Positions 24,954-34,219 of a stretch of DNA of 64,000 bases are shown here, one piece after another (the stretch's first letter is position 1; every line of letters begins with the position of its first letter). The notes beneath the pieces were generated by a model that had not been told where the DNA came from, did no database searches, and saw only the letters and a program-made list of their open reading frames with translations. Source of the stretch: an uncultured Lachnospiraceae bacterium (GTDB lineage: Bacteria > Bacillota > Clostridia > Lachnospirales > Lachnospiraceae); contig CACZBK010000022.1 of NCBI GenBank assembly GCA_902779395.1, positions 1 through 64,000 on the forward strand. Direction: 5' to 3'. Both the position numbers and the translations under genes were made by a program.

Positions 24954-25602
24954 TCCCTGTGCGCTGTTTATCACTTACCACCAGTCCAAGTGCTTTGGCA
25001 TTCATTGCCACATCCAGGCGGTTCTCATAACCCGTCTTTTCCATGATATTCTGGATGTGCCGCTTGACCGTATTAACAGAAATGCATAACTTCTCGGCTA
25101 TTTCCTCATTTGTAAGGCTCCCGGTAAGCTCACGCAGAACATCCAGCTCCCGGTCTGTCAGATCGGATCGTTTGATCTTGCCGAAAGATACATCCGGTGC
25201 ATCTCCGGGGTAGACCGATTCGCCCGCTATGGTACGGTTCATTATCTCCTGTATGCCATGCTCATCGTACTCTTTGAACCAGAAGCTCTCCACTCCTATC
25301 TCACGTGCCTTATCCTCCCAGCCGGTCTCTGCAGCCGAAGTAGTCAGTATTATCTTAAGCTGCGGGTGTTCCTTTTTGATCAGGGCCGCAGCGCTCAACC
25401 CATCGATACCATCCTGCATCATAACATCAAGTATCAAAAGATCGGCCTCATGCTCCTTAAGATAGTCCACAGCTTCCCTTGCGGTGCGAAGCCCTGCTAT
25501 AAGCTCAAAGCCAGCTGCTGCGCGGACATACATCTCAAAGAATCCACGGGATATATTCTGATCATCGCATACGATGACTCTCACCGCATCCTGCCCGTTC
25601 AT
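24946..25602 (-). CDS. NarL/LuxR-family response regulator
   Basis: 218 residues. The receiver domain (about 8-125) has VIVCDDQNISRG, the phospho-acceptor Asp in LLILDVMMQDGIDG, and the Lys in FWFKEYDEHG. The C-terminal LuxR helix-turn-helix (about 150-210) has LTDRELDVLRELTGSLTNEEIAEKLCISVNTVKRHIQNIM. ATG 25602 has GGAAGGTG at good spacing; an upstream GTG at 25611 does not. It is the first gene of an operon with two sensor-like proteins. Its targets are unknown; the position between corrin blocks makes them worth testing. Confidence 0.92.
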   Translation of the reverse strand: MNGQDAVRVIVCDDQNISRGFFEMYVRAAAGFELIAGLRTAREAVDYLKEHEADLLILDVMMQDGIDGLSAAALIKKEHPQLKIILTTSAAETGWEDKAREIGVESFWFKEYDEHGIQEIMNRTIAGESVYPGDAPDVSFGKIKRSDLTDRELDVLRELTGSLTNEEIAEKLCISVNTVKRHIQNIMEKTGYENRLDVAMNAKALGLVVSDKQRTGNG

Positions 25603-25723
25603 GATACTCACCTTCCTTCCGCCGGCATTTAATTATGCCCTTGCATATATAATACAAAACAGGAAGGATAATGTATATCACCCATTTGTACCATTTTTAT
25701 CTGCATAAAAAAATCACATGGTC

Positions 25724-26788
25724 TCAAAAGTGTCCGCATGAGCGTCCCGTGCCTGAAAAAACCACGCAGTGTATCTGCATAGCTCCGCCGGCGCGGTTAT
25801 TAAGATAGAATAATATCCTTTCGTGTATAATAGACAAAGCTTTATCCCCAAGGCCGCCTTCATAAAGATATTCAAGAGCCTCATCCGTGGTGTTCATATC
25901 TAGGATCTTAAGAGCTGTCTGGGCATCAGCCCCTGCCCTTAATGCAGCGGCAGCCATAAGCTCCATTCGGCAGTCCGCTTCTTTTGAATGTGTATTCATT
26001 ATGCCGCCCGATACTTTGATAAGCTTTCCGATATGCCCGCAGAGCAGCATCTTCTTAAAGCCCAGCTCCTTAACGATATCTATGGTATCGCCGATGAAGT
26101 TACTGCATTTGACGGCTTTATCAAGATCAAAGCCGTAATGTTCACGCATAAAATCAAGGCCGTAATTGCCGGGTGCCACCACCGCCTCCTCTGCTCCCTC
26201 AGCTTTCTGCTGATTAAGCTCCACCCTGATGGTATCGATCAGCGCCTTTGTACTCATGGGCTCCACTATGCCGGACGTACCTATTATGGATATGCCGCCT
26301 TCTATGCCAAGCCTTGGGTTAAAGGTCTTTTTAGCAAGCTCTTCACCCTCGGGCACGGATATGGTGACTTCTACGGAATCCGTGAAAGCATACTGCTCCA
26401 TGGCATCGCTTACCGTTTCCTTTATCATATGTCTGGGAACGGAATTGATGGCGTATTCACCCACAGCCTGGTCAAGCCCCGGGCGTGTAACGCGGCCCAC
26501 TCCCTTTCCGCCTTTAATATATACTTCTCCCCTGCCGTCCGCTACCGGCCTTACAGCCGCATATATCAGCGTGCCGTTTGTAATATCCGGATCATCGCCG
26601 GAGAATTTTTTTACGGCACAGGAAACGCTCTCCTGCGATCTGCTGATATCAAGGATATCGGCATGATACTCGATACCCGCAGGGGTCATTATTGTGATCT
26701 TATCTGTTTCTTTTCCGAAAAAAAGCATGCGGGCTGCGGCGCCTGCTGCCGCTGCAGCGCAGCTGCCGGTGGTAAAACCGTGGGTCAT
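25724..26788 (-). CDS. cbiD: Cobalt-precorrin-5B C1-methyltransferase
   Basis: Methylates C1 of the corrin ring in the anaerobic route. The 354-residue product has the family start THGFTTGSCAAAAAGAAARM, then KKFSGDDPDITNG, GKGVGRVTRPGL, GISIIGTSGIVEPMS and the C-terminal LCGHIGKLIKVSGGIMNTHSK. It begins 3 nt after cbiC and is the last gene of the riboswitch-headed block. No clear terminator was found in the 121 nt before the two-component operon. Confidence 0.96.
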   Translation of the reverse strand: MTHGFTTGSCAAAAAGAAARMLFFGKETDKITIMTPAGIEYHADILDISRSQESVSCAVKKFSGDDPDITNGTLIYAAVRPVADGRGEVYIKGGKGVGRVTRPGLDQAVGEYAINSVPRHMIKETVSDAMEQYAFTDSVEVTISVPEGEELAKKTFNPRLGIEGGISIIGTSGIVEPMSTKALIDTIRVELNQQKAEGAEEAVVAPGNYGLDFMREHYGFDLDKAVKCSNFIGDTIDIVKELGFKKMLLCGHIGKLIKVSGGIMNTHSKEADCRMELMAAAALRAGADAQTALKILDMNTTDEALEYLYEGGLGDKALSIIHERILFYLNNRAGGAMQIHCVVFSGTGRSCGHF

Positions 26789-26791
26789 GAT

Positions 26792-27421
26792 TCACCTCAT
26801 CGAATACAGTACCGCATTGCAGATCGCGGCTGCCACATTGCTGCCTCCCTTACGTCCACGGTTTACTATATGCGGGATGTCCGTGGATATTATCAGCTCC
26901 TTCGCAGCCTCTACATTTACGAAGCCTACCGGCACGCCTATGACAAAGGCCGGGGTGTATCTGCCTTCCTTATATGCGTTATAAAGCGTGATGAGCGCAG
27001 TGGGTGCATTACCTATAGCAAAGATAAGCGGCTTTGTCTTTTCCATGGCACGTTCCATGCTTACCGAAGCCCGGGTAATGCCACGTTCTTTAGCTTCCCT
27101 TGCAACCTCCTCATCTGCCATATAGCAGATAACTTCGCCGCCGTATTTTCCAAGTTCCTTTTTATTTATCCCGGATAAGCCCATATTTGTATCCGTTACA
27201 ATGTCTGCCCCCAGCTTTATAAGCTCTTTAAGCTTTGATACGGCATTTTCGGAAAATACCAGGCTGTCGGCATATTCAAAATCCGCCGTTGTATGTATGC
27301 AGCGCTTTATCACAGGAGCTGTGTCTCCCGTAAGGACAACTCCCTTCTGCGCCAGCTCCTCCGTTAAGATCTCAAAAGACTTAAGCTCTATCTCCTCCGG
27401 TCCCAGATCATATATCTGCAT
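26792..27421 (-). CDS. cbiC: Cobalt-precorrin-8X methylmutase
   Basis: Moves the methyl group from C11 to C12 to give cobyrinate. The 209-residue product has the catalytic His43 in CIHTTADFEYADSL, then DTNMGLSGINK, RSM-type substrate-binding sequence (GITRASVSMERAM), IGNAPTALITLY and PAFVIGVPVGFVNVEAAKE. Length and start (MQIYDLGPEEIE) fit the family. It is 15 nt after cobD and 3 nt before cbiD. Confidence 0.97.
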   Translation of the reverse strand: MQIYDLGPEEIELKSFEILTEELAQKGVVLTGDTAPVIKRCIHTTADFEYADSLVFSENAVSKLKELIKLGADIVTDTNMGLSGINKKELGKYGGEVICYMADEEVAREAKERGITRASVSMERAMEKTKPLIFAIGNAPTALITLYNAYKEGRYTPAFVIGVPVGFVNVEAAKELIISTDIPHIVNRGRKGGSNVAAAICNAVLYSMR

Positions 27422-27436
27422 AAGTCATTACCCTCC

Positions 27437-28486
27437 TCACCCTTTATACTCTTTAAGCATGCGTATAAATCCCTCATTTTCCGCTTCATTTTTTACGGCT
27501 GCACGGAAATATCCGCTCCCCAGAGCTTCTTCATTTTTCAGATCCCGTATAAGAATGCCCCGCTTAAGCATATATCCATACAGGAGCGGATCCGCCTTAA
27601 AACACAGATAAACCGTATCACTGTCAAATACGGTATATCCCGCTTCCAGGATCCCCTGCTTCAGGAACTGCCTTCCCTGCGATACAGTATGCAAAGAATC
27701 ATGAATAAAACTTCCTTCCTTAAGTACTGAGACGCACTCCTCCATACAGTACTGTGCCGGTATGCTTAAGTTCCACTCGGGAAGCTGCCTTTTAACTGTC
27801 TGTATATTCTGCGGCCGGGATATCAGGTATCCCATCCTGATACCGGGCAGAGCAAAAAGCTTGGTAAAGGAACGGATGATATAGAGGCCGGGATAACGTT
27901 TTATATATGAGGCCGTATCACGTCTGACATATTCACGCATCCTTTCGGAAAGAAAGAAAAAGCTCTCATCCAGGATCACGCTCATGCCATGTGCTTCAGA
28001 GTATTCCAGCAATTTATCCAGATCGGTATCGTCAATATTCTTTCCCGTATGACTGACAGGATCGGCGATACAGATAAGGTCCGTATCTGCAGGGATGCGT
28101 GTGATCAGATCTTCAGAAAATTCAAATCCGTCATCTGCCTCTGAACAGATCAGATCCACCTCACATCCGTCAATACGGCTAAGTGCCCTTTTGTAGCCTG
28201 AAAAAGCAGGACAGATGACCGCTGCCTTTTTCGGAGCTATGGTTGCCGTTACCGCCATGATAAGTTCCGATGCACCGTTACCTGCCAGACAGTATGTGCT
28301 GTCCAGATCATCGATCGAAGAAAGGGCATTGCGTACGCTCTGCTGATCGATATCAGGATATGCCCCGGACGCCTTTATGCCGTTACTTAAGGCAGAAAAG
28401 ATACTGTCCGGAATGGCATGCGGGTTTAAATTGACAGACATGTCGATATTAACTTTGTTTCTGTATATGTCGCCGCCATGTGGCAT
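27437..28486 (-). CDS. cobD: Threonine-phosphate decarboxylase-like aminotransferase (CobD/CobC)
   Basis: A PLP enzyme that makes the aminopropanol phosphate linker for the nucleotide loop. The 349-residue product begins MPHGGDIYRNKVNIDMSVNLNP, typical of CobD. PLP-binding features are GNGASELIMA, the Asp in VILDESFFFLSE and Lys209 in RSFTKLFALPGIRMGY. The usual Asn-Pro-x-x-Pro-Thr-Gly motif appears here as DPVSHTGK, a departure to check. It lies directly after cbiB, its pathway partner, with a 15-nt gap. Confidence 0.9.
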   Translation of the reverse strand: MPHGGDIYRNKVNIDMSVNLNPHAIPDSIFSALSNGIKASGAYPDIDQQSVRNALSSIDDLDSTYCLAGNGASELIMAVTATIAPKKAAVICPAFSGYKRALSRIDGCEVDLICSEADDGFEFSEDLITRIPADTDLICIADPVSHTGKNIDDTDLDKLLEYSEAHGMSVILDESFFFLSERMREYVRRDTASYIKRYPGLYIIRSFTKLFALPGIRMGYLISRPQNIQTVKRQLPEWNLSIPAQYCMEECVSVLKEGSFIHDSLHTVSQGRQFLKQGILEAGYTVFDSDTVYLCFKADPLLYGYMLKRGILIRDLKNEEALGSGYFRAAVKNEAENEGFIRMLKEYKG

Positions 28487-28501
28487 AAGGCAGCCCTCCG
28501 C

Positions 28502-29491
28502 TTACAGTAATATCAGCACCGCAAAACACAATACCGCCATCAGTATGCCGGCAGCGGTGAACATCATGATATTCGCACGCGCGATATCCTTAACATTGAC
28601 CGGTCGTTTATCATCCCCCAGATAAGGATGCATTGACGGAACGCCTTTATAGCTGCATGGTCCGCCAAGTCTTATCCCCAGTGCTCCTGCGCAGGCGCTC
28701 TCACTCTGTGCGGAATTGGGACTCTGATGCCTGCGTCTGTCACGTCTCCATATGCGGAAAGCTTCCGCAGCATGTGCAAAGGGTATAAAAAAGGATGCTA
28801 TACAAAAAAGCAGTGCGCATAAGCGCGACGGAATAAAGTTCAGCACATCATCCGCTGCGGCCGCAGTCTTTCCGAAATGCTCATAACGCTCATTATGATA
28901 GGCTATCATGGAGTCCATGGTGTTGACCGCCTTATACAAAAGGCCTGCAACGGGGCCACCGATGAATGTGTATATAAAAGGGGCTATCACGCCGTCGGAT
29001 GCATTCTCCGCAACCGTCTCTACCGCTGCCCTTATGATCCCCGCTTCATCCAGCTTATCCGTATCACGCCCTACTATCATCGAAAGGTCAAAGCGAGCCT
29101 TATCGATATCTCCCGCTTTCAGATCACGGCTTACCTTCATACTCTCGTTGCACAGACATCTCCCGGCCAGTATATAACAGGTAAGTATGGCTTCCGCGAC
29201 CGCTCCTGCACAGGGATGTATCAGATATGCCGCTGCGACTATCGCTGCGCTTACTGATAAAGTCAGTATTACGACTGTCATAAAGAGAAGGGTACCCCTG
29301 CGCCTCAAAGCCCTGTTCAGCTCATCATCAGACCTGCCGTTGCGGCTGATATACAGCTTTTTTTCCAGCGCGGATATAAGACTCCCTATAGCCCTGACAG
29401 GATGCGGTATGTTATATGGATCGCCTATTATCAGATCGAGCACACAGCCGGCCGCAAATGCGATCATATGTAAGTACAGATAAAGTCTCAT
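28502..29491 (-). CDS. cbiB: Adenosylcobinamide-phosphate synthase
   Basis: Membrane enzyme that attaches aminopropanol phosphate to cobyric acid. The 329-residue product has several transmembrane segments and the family motifs LDLIIGDPYNIPHPVRAIG near the N-terminus, VAENASDGVIAPFIYTFIGGPVAGLLYKAVNTMDSMIAY in the middle, and SPNSAQSESACAGALGIRLGG. ATG 29491 overlaps the cobS stop as ATGA; an upstream TTG at 29503 is less likely. Confidence 0.95.
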   Translation of the reverse strand: MRLYLYLHMIAFAAGCVLDLIIGDPYNIPHPVRAIGSLISALEKKLYISRNGRSDDELNRALRRRGTLLFMTVVILTLSVSAAIVAAAYLIHPCAGAVAEAILTCYILAGRCLCNESMKVSRDLKAGDIDKARFDLSMIVGRDTDKLDEAGIIRAAVETVAENASDGVIAPFIYTFIGGPVAGLLYKAVNTMDSMIAYHNERYEHFGKTAAAADDVLNFIPSRLCALLFCIASFFIPFAHAAEAFRIWRRDRRRHQSPNSAQSESACAGALGIRLGGPCSYKGVPSMHPYLGDDKRPVNVKDIARANIMMFTAAGILMAVLCFAVLILL

Positions 29492-30258
29492 CTTACCAGG
29501 CAAAGTAAAGCCAGCAGGACGATATTGGCCACCTCGCTTATGGTAACAAAGTATCCCGCAGTATCACCGGTGACTCCGCCGAACTGCTTTTCGGTCATAT
29601 TCCGGTATGCGATCAGACAGCTCATGTAAACGGCAACGGTAAGCAAAGCCGTTTCCGAATCTATTACAAATACAGCGACCAGAGACAGGATATACCATGC
29701 CAGCAATGCAGCCATAACATGTGTTTTCTGTCCCTCTGTTTCTTTATATAGCATGCCTTCTTTTTTTGCTTTAGGCAGGATAAGCGAAAGAAGTCCCGAA
29801 AGTGATCTGCTGAAAACAAAAGATACTCCCACATTGAGCATGATATAGAAATCTCCCGTTTCGTATATAACCATGGCAGCAGCCGCAAATGTGAGCATAA
29901 CACAGATAAGGCCTATCACAGCAAAGGCCCCTACGTTCGGATCCTTTAATATCTTAAGCTTTTCCTCTCTGGAACGATAAGATCTTAAGGCATCGGTCGT
30001 ATCCATAAAACCGTCCAGATGAAAACCGCCTGTGATGACGACCGGTATGAGAAGCATCACGATAACCGCTGCCAGATGATGCATATCGAAATATCTGCAG
30101 AACTGAAATGCCGCCACCTCCGCAGCTCCTATGATCACTCCCACCAGTGGAAAGAACATAAGACTGTCCCTCATATCATCTTCTTCCCAGTAAAAATGCG
30201 GCATGGGTATCCGTGAGTATAGAGAAAGGCTCACTGCTATGCGTCTGAATAATCTCAT
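29488..30258 (-). CDS. cobS: Adenosylcobinamide-GDP ribazoletransferase (cobalamin synthase)
   Basis: Integral membrane enzyme that joins the activated lower ligand to adenosylcobinamide-GDP, the last assembly step. The 256-residue product shows the family features SLYSRIPMP, FFPLVGVIIG and GGFHLDGFMDTTDAL (metal-binding Asp residues), with about six transmembrane segments. It overlaps cobU and cbiB by ATGA junctions, forming a tightly coupled cobT-U-S-B set. Confidence 0.96.
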   Translation of the reverse strand: MRLFRRIAVSLSLYSRIPMPHFYWEEDDMRDSLMFFPLVGVIIGAAEVAAFQFCRYFDMHHLAAVIVMLLIPVVITGGFHLDGFMDTTDALRSYRSREEKLKILKDPNVGAFAVIGLICVMLTFAAAAMVIYETGDFYIMLNVGVSFVFSRSLSGLLSLILPKAKKEGMLYKETEGQKTHVMAALLAWYILSLVAVFVIDSETALLTVAVYMSCLIAYRNMTEKQFGGVTGDTAGYFVTISEVANIVLLALLCLVR

Positions 30259-30776
30259 ATATCTACCACCTTATCTGCCAGAAGGCGAATCTTTTCGGTC
30301 AATGTGTTGTTCAGCCGTACATATGCTTTAGTCTCTTCGTCATACATCTCGTCATCTTCTTTAAACATATTGGCAACAATGATCAGTTCCTTAACAGCAG
30401 CGGAAAGATCTGCGATGTTTTTTATGATACGCTCTGTCAGCGTATCATATCCTGACGTAAACGAAACCGGATCGAATCCCCCTGTTTCGTGCATCTCATT
30501 GCCTGCCAGATTTGAAAGGCATTCAAGCAAGACCGCACTTTGGGCGGGATCCTTTATTTCCTTCAATGCACTGTCTGCGCATACCGGTATCTCGAGTGTG
30601 ATAAAGCCTTTTCCGGCCCTCGCCTTTCTGTGCTTTTCTACGCGCTTTATCCCCTCTTCGTCAAACACCCGCATCGTGGCTATATAATATTTATGAACTG
30701 CTTTTATTTCACAAAACAGCTCTTCCGCACGCGCGGACTTTCCGCTGTTTGGACCTCCGCATACAAGCGTTATCAT
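30255..30776 (-). CDS. cobU: Adenosylcobinamide kinase / guanylyltransferase
   Basis: Phosphorylates and guanylylates adenosylcobinamide. The 173-residue product has the P-loop GGPNSGKSARAEE (7-14), YYIATMRVFDEEGIKRVEKHRKAR (guanylylated His at about 49) and a C-terminal Asn-rich acidic segment. Length is normal. ATGA overlaps on both sides with cobT and cobS point to translational coupling. Confidence 0.96.
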   Translation of the reverse strand: MITLVCGGPNSGKSARAEELFCEIKAVHKYYIATMRVFDEEGIKRVEKHRKARAGKGFITLEIPVCADSALKEIKDPAQSAVLLECLSNLAGNEMHETGGFDPVSFTSGYDTLTERIIKNIADLSAAVKELIIVANMFKEDDEMYDEETKAYVRLNNTLTEKIRLLADKVVDI

Positions 30777-31861
30777 TGATCAAACCTCTTATAGCTTTCT
30801 ATACCGGTATTTCCAAAAGCCGTTCCTGCTTTATACAGGTTCATGGCCATATCCAGCATGGGCAGCAGAAGTACCGCACCGCTGCCTTCTCCCAGTGCCA
30901 GATCGGCATCTATCACGGGATGCAGCTTAAGCTTAGCGAGTACCGCTTCGCATCCCCTTTCTTTTCCGTTATGCGATGCCAGCATATATGAGCTGCAGCC
31001 GGGTGCTATATACTCTGCGCAGAGTGCAGCCACGGCACTTATAAGGCCGTCTGCCACAACCGGTACTTTATACATCGCACCGCCGATAAATGTACCTGTC
31101 AGAGCCGCTATATCAAAGCCACCCAGACTGCGGAGTACCTTAAAGGCATATTCTTTTGAAATAACCCCGGGTGTGCAGTCAAGCTGATGAAAAGATAATG
31201 CCTTTTTTATTACCGCTATCTTCTTTGCAAGCCCTTCATCAGAAAGGCCGGCTCCCCTTCCCGTTACCTGCTCCGGCCCGAGTCCTGAGAGCGCACACAG
31301 CACTGCCGTGCTGGTAGTGGTATTGCCTATGCCCATCTCTCCGGTAGCAATGATACCATAACCCTGTTTTGCCAGCTCATGTACCATTTCTGTTCCGCAT
31401 TCTATCGCCTTAAGGCATTCCTCTTCCGACATGGCAGCTTCTTTCATGATATTTCCGCTGCCCCTGCGGATCTTATGTTCAATTACTCCATCTATACTCT
31501 CATCAGAGTCGATACCTGTATCCACCGTAATGATATCAACAGGATAACCCTGAGTCATTATGCCCACGGAACTCTTTCGCTGTCCCATTAATTCCGCTAC
31601 TTTAAATGTAACGTCGCTGCCGCACTGTGATACCCCTTCACTCACGACTCCGTTATCCGCACAGAATATCAGCAGCGCTTTTTTTGTTATATCCGGCAGC
31701 ACACGGCCCTGTGCTGCTGCGATGCGGCAGATATCCTCCTCCAAGGCTCCCAGCCCGTCCAGAGGATGAGCCACACTGTCCCAGATATGTTTTGAGGATG
31801 CACAGATATCCCGTGAAACGGGAGGAACAGACAGCTCATATAAGTCATTAAGGCGCATCAT
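30773..31861 (-). CDS. cobT: Nicotinate-nucleotide-dimethylbenzimidazole phosphoribosyltransferase
   Basis: Activates the lower-ligand base by transferring phosphoribose from nicotinate mononucleotide. The 362-residue product has FCADNGVVSEGVSQCG, GYGIIATGEMGIGNTTTSTAVLC and the catalytic Glu325 in LGEGSGAVLLLPMLDMA. CobT homologs accept various bases, so the lower ligand of this organism cannot be read from it. No dimethylbenzimidazole synthesis gene was recognised here. It overlaps the upstream fusion gene by 4 bp. Confidence 0.97.
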   Translation of the reverse strand: MMRLNDLYELSVPPVSRDICASSKHIWDSVAHPLDGLGALEEDICRIAAAQGRVLPDITKKALLIFCADNGVVSEGVSQCGSDVTFKVAELMGQRKSSVGIMTQGYPVDIITVDTGIDSDESIDGVIEHKIRRGSGNIMKEAAMSEEECLKAIECGTEMVHELAKQGYGIIATGEMGIGNTTTSTAVLCALSGLGPEQVTGRGAGLSDEGLAKKIAVIKKALSFHQLDCTPGVISKEYAFKVLRSLGGFDIAALTGTFIGGAMYKVPVVADGLISAVAALCAEYIAPGCSSYMLASHNGKERGCEAVLAKLKLHPVIDADLALGEGSGAVLLLPMLDMAMNLYKAGTAFGNTGIESYKRFDQ

Positions 31862-34149
31862 TCTCTCATCCCCATCAGTTCATATATATATTTCATATCC
31901 AGGCTCTGCTCTAAAGTATCGGCCAGCTTCTCATACTGTATTTCCTTATATTCACGGTAATCCATGATGGCGGAAGTATCAATACTTCTTCCGCGCGCTT
32001 CCGCCACGGCATTTACTAAAGCCGCTGCCATATCGTCTGCGTCAAATACACCGTGCACATAAGTGCCATATACATTATCAAGACAGTATCCGCTGCCCTG
32101 TGAAGTAAACACATGCACATCGCCGTCAAACGAGTCCGATAAAACGGACACGCCCATATGTATCTCATAGCCGCGAACTTTCTTCCCGTTCAGGCAGCTG
32201 AGCACTCCTCCCGGCTGTTCTATGCATCCTTCAAACTGCGTCCTTTTCTTCGCTCCGCTCATGACTGTGCTGATTGGAAGGAGCGCCAGGCCTTCTTCCT
32301 CGCCGCCGGTCTCGCAGCCATCCGGGTCGCTCACCTTAAGTCCAAGCATCTGGTATCCTCCGCAGATACCGATCATCACACAGCCCTCATCCTTAAGCTG
32401 CTTTATCTTACCGTCAAAGCCTTTTTCCTTAAGCCACCTAAGATCGCCGATGGTATTCTTTGTCCCCGGTAGCATCAGTATATCCGGCTTATTCAGCTGT
32501 ACGGGATCAGTCACATATCTTACCGAGATATCCTCCGACTGCTCAAACACATCAAAATCCGTGAAATTCGAAATATGCGGAAGGCGTATCACGGCTATAT
32601 CAAACTCTCTGCATTCACGTTTTAAAAACCTGTCCGATAAAGAGTCCTCATCCTCAAGATCGACATCAGTGAAAGGCACCACGCCCAGGACTTTTTTACC
32701 GCTCTTATCCTCAAGCATTTTGACTCCGCTTTCAAAGAGACTTATATCCCCGCGGAATTTATTGACTATAAGGCCTCCCACACGCTCACGCTCTTCTTGA
32801 TCTAACAGATCCAGCGTGCCTGTCAGCTGTGCAAATACGCCGCCCCGGTCGATGTCTCCCACCAAAAGGACCGTTGCTCCCGTCATCTCTGCCAGGCCCA
32901 TGTTAACGATATCATTTTTCTTTAAGTTGATCTCTACAGGCGATCCTGCACCTTCTATCACGATTATGTCAGATGTCTCACGAAGTTTATCGAAGGCTTT
33001 TTGTATCTCGGGGATAAGCTTTGTCTTGTATTTAAAATACTCCACGGCACGCATGTTTCCCGCCACGCGCCCGTTTACTATAACCTGTGACCCCTTATCA
33101 TCCGTGGGTTTGAGCAGCACCGGATTCATGCATACCAAAGGTTCACGCCTGCAGCATTCAGCCTGCATGGCCTGGGCTCTGCCCATCTCAAGGCCTTCCT
33201 TTGTCACAAAGGAATTAAGCGCCATGTTCTGGGATTTAAACGGCGCCACTTTATAACCGGCCCTGGTGAATACCCTGCACAGTCCGGCAGCGATCATGCT
33301 CTTCCCGGCTCCGGACATGGTGCCCTGTATCATTATAACACCCTTATTCCTTTTTATGGGCGATTTTTTCACCTCCGGCTGCGCAAACCACGGCACGGCT
33401 CCTATCAGCTCCATATCCATGCCTTCGATGCCATAGAGCCTGCGGATAAAGCTTTCCTCAAACACCTCGCGCGGTGTTCCTATACGTTCTATGCCTTCTG
33501 TTCCTACAGCCACCACCTGATCGGATATACACATGGCCTGATCCAGTTCATGAAGCGACATCAGTACGGCCATGTTCTTTTCCCTTGAGAGGGTACGGAT
33601 TATTTCCAGTATCTGCAGACGGAAACGTATATCCAGAAAAGATGTCGGTTCGTCGAGTATCATCACCTGCGGTTCCTGGCATATAGCCCTTGCCAGCATG
33701 ATACGCTGTCTCTGTCCGTCGCTGACAGCACTGAAAGGACGTCCTGCTATGTCCACGGTATCCGTCAGCTCAAGTGCATTGTCCACGCTTTTTCTGTCTT
33801 CATCACTCAAGATATTAAGCATACCGGTATATGGATATCTTCCCATCTCCACTATCTCACGGCAGCTCATAAGCTCGGGTATGCTTCGTTCCGTCATTAC
33901 CATTGACATGCTCTTTGCGATATCCGATGGCCTGATATCATCCATATCTTCACCGCATAGATATACTCTGCCGCCCTTCTTTTTAAGCTGGGCCGTGAGG
34001 GTCTTTAATAGCGTAGACTTGCCGCTGCCGTTAGGGCCTATGAGACTCATTATGCAGCCCGGCTCAAGACGCAGGGTGATATCCCTTATGAGCTCGGTGC
34101 TGTAGCCGATGGATAATGAATCAGTTGATATGATCGGGGTTGATGACAT
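31858..34149 (-). CDS. cobQ: Fusion of a corrinoid/siderophore-type ABC ATPase and cobyric acid synthase
   Basis: 763 residues, two enzymes in one chain. Residues 1-255 form an FepC/BtuD-type ABC ATPase with Walker A GPNGSGKST (38-46), signature SDGQRQR (about 143-149) and Walker B VMILDEPTS (162-170). Residues about 265-763 form CobQ/CbiP, which amidates b, d, e and g side chains. It has a P-loop at about 276-284 (GTMSGAGKS), KSQNMALNSFVTKEG, the amidotransferase nucleophile Cys596 (GICGGYQMLG) and His699 (YGTYVHGVFD). Both halves look complete. It lies 70 nt after the ABC permease gene, which it probably energises, tying uptake to biosynthesis. Confidence 0.93.
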   Translation of the reverse strand: MSSTPIISTDSLSIGYSTELIRDITLRLEPGCIMSLIGPNGSGKSTLLKTLTAQLKKKGGRVYLCGEDMDDIRPSDIAKSMSMVMTERSIPELMSCREIVEMGRYPYTGMLNILSDEDRKSVDNALELTDTVDIAGRPFSAVSDGQRQRIMLARAICQEPQVMILDEPTSFLDIRFRLQILEIIRTLSREKNMAVLMSLHELDQAMCISDQVVAVGTEGIERIGTPREVFEESFIRRLYGIEGMDMELIGAVPWFAQPEVKKSPIKRNKGVIMIQGTMSGAGKSMIAAGLCRVFTRAGYKVAPFKSQNMALNSFVTKEGLEMGRAQAMQAECCRREPLVCMNPVLLKPTDDKGSQVIVNGRVAGNMRAVEYFKYKTKLIPEIQKAFDKLRETSDIIVIEGAGSPVEINLKKNDIVNMGLAEMTGATVLLVGDIDRGGVFAQLTGTLDLLDQEERERVGGLIVNKFRGDISLFESGVKMLEDKSGKKVLGVVPFTDVDLEDEDSLSDRFLKRECREFDIAVIRLPHISNFTDFDVFEQSEDISVRYVTDPVQLNKPDILMLPGTKNTIGDLRWLKEKGFDGKIKQLKDEGCVMIGICGGYQMLGLKVSDPDGCETGGEEEGLALLPISTVMSGAKKRTQFEGCIEQPGGVLSCLNGKKVRGYEIHMGVSVLSDSFDGDVHVFTSQGSGYCLDNVYGTYVHGVFDADDMAAALVNAVAEARGRSIDTSAIMDYREYKEIQYEKLADTLEQSLDMKYIYELMGMRE

Positions 34150-34219
34150 ATATTTACTCCGTAAAAAAATAATTCTTCGTTAAACCCGGTACGCCGGAAA
34201 GAGGATGTACTGCTCTCCT

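Noticed and set aside
25612-25723. Terminator after cbiD
   Set aside because: T-rich runs are present, but no stem of useful length could be formed next to them.
25988-27178. 396-codon open frame on the plus strand opposite cbiD and cbiC
   Set aside because: No ribosome site, and composition is that of an antisense shadow; cbiD and cbiC on the other strand are unmistakable.
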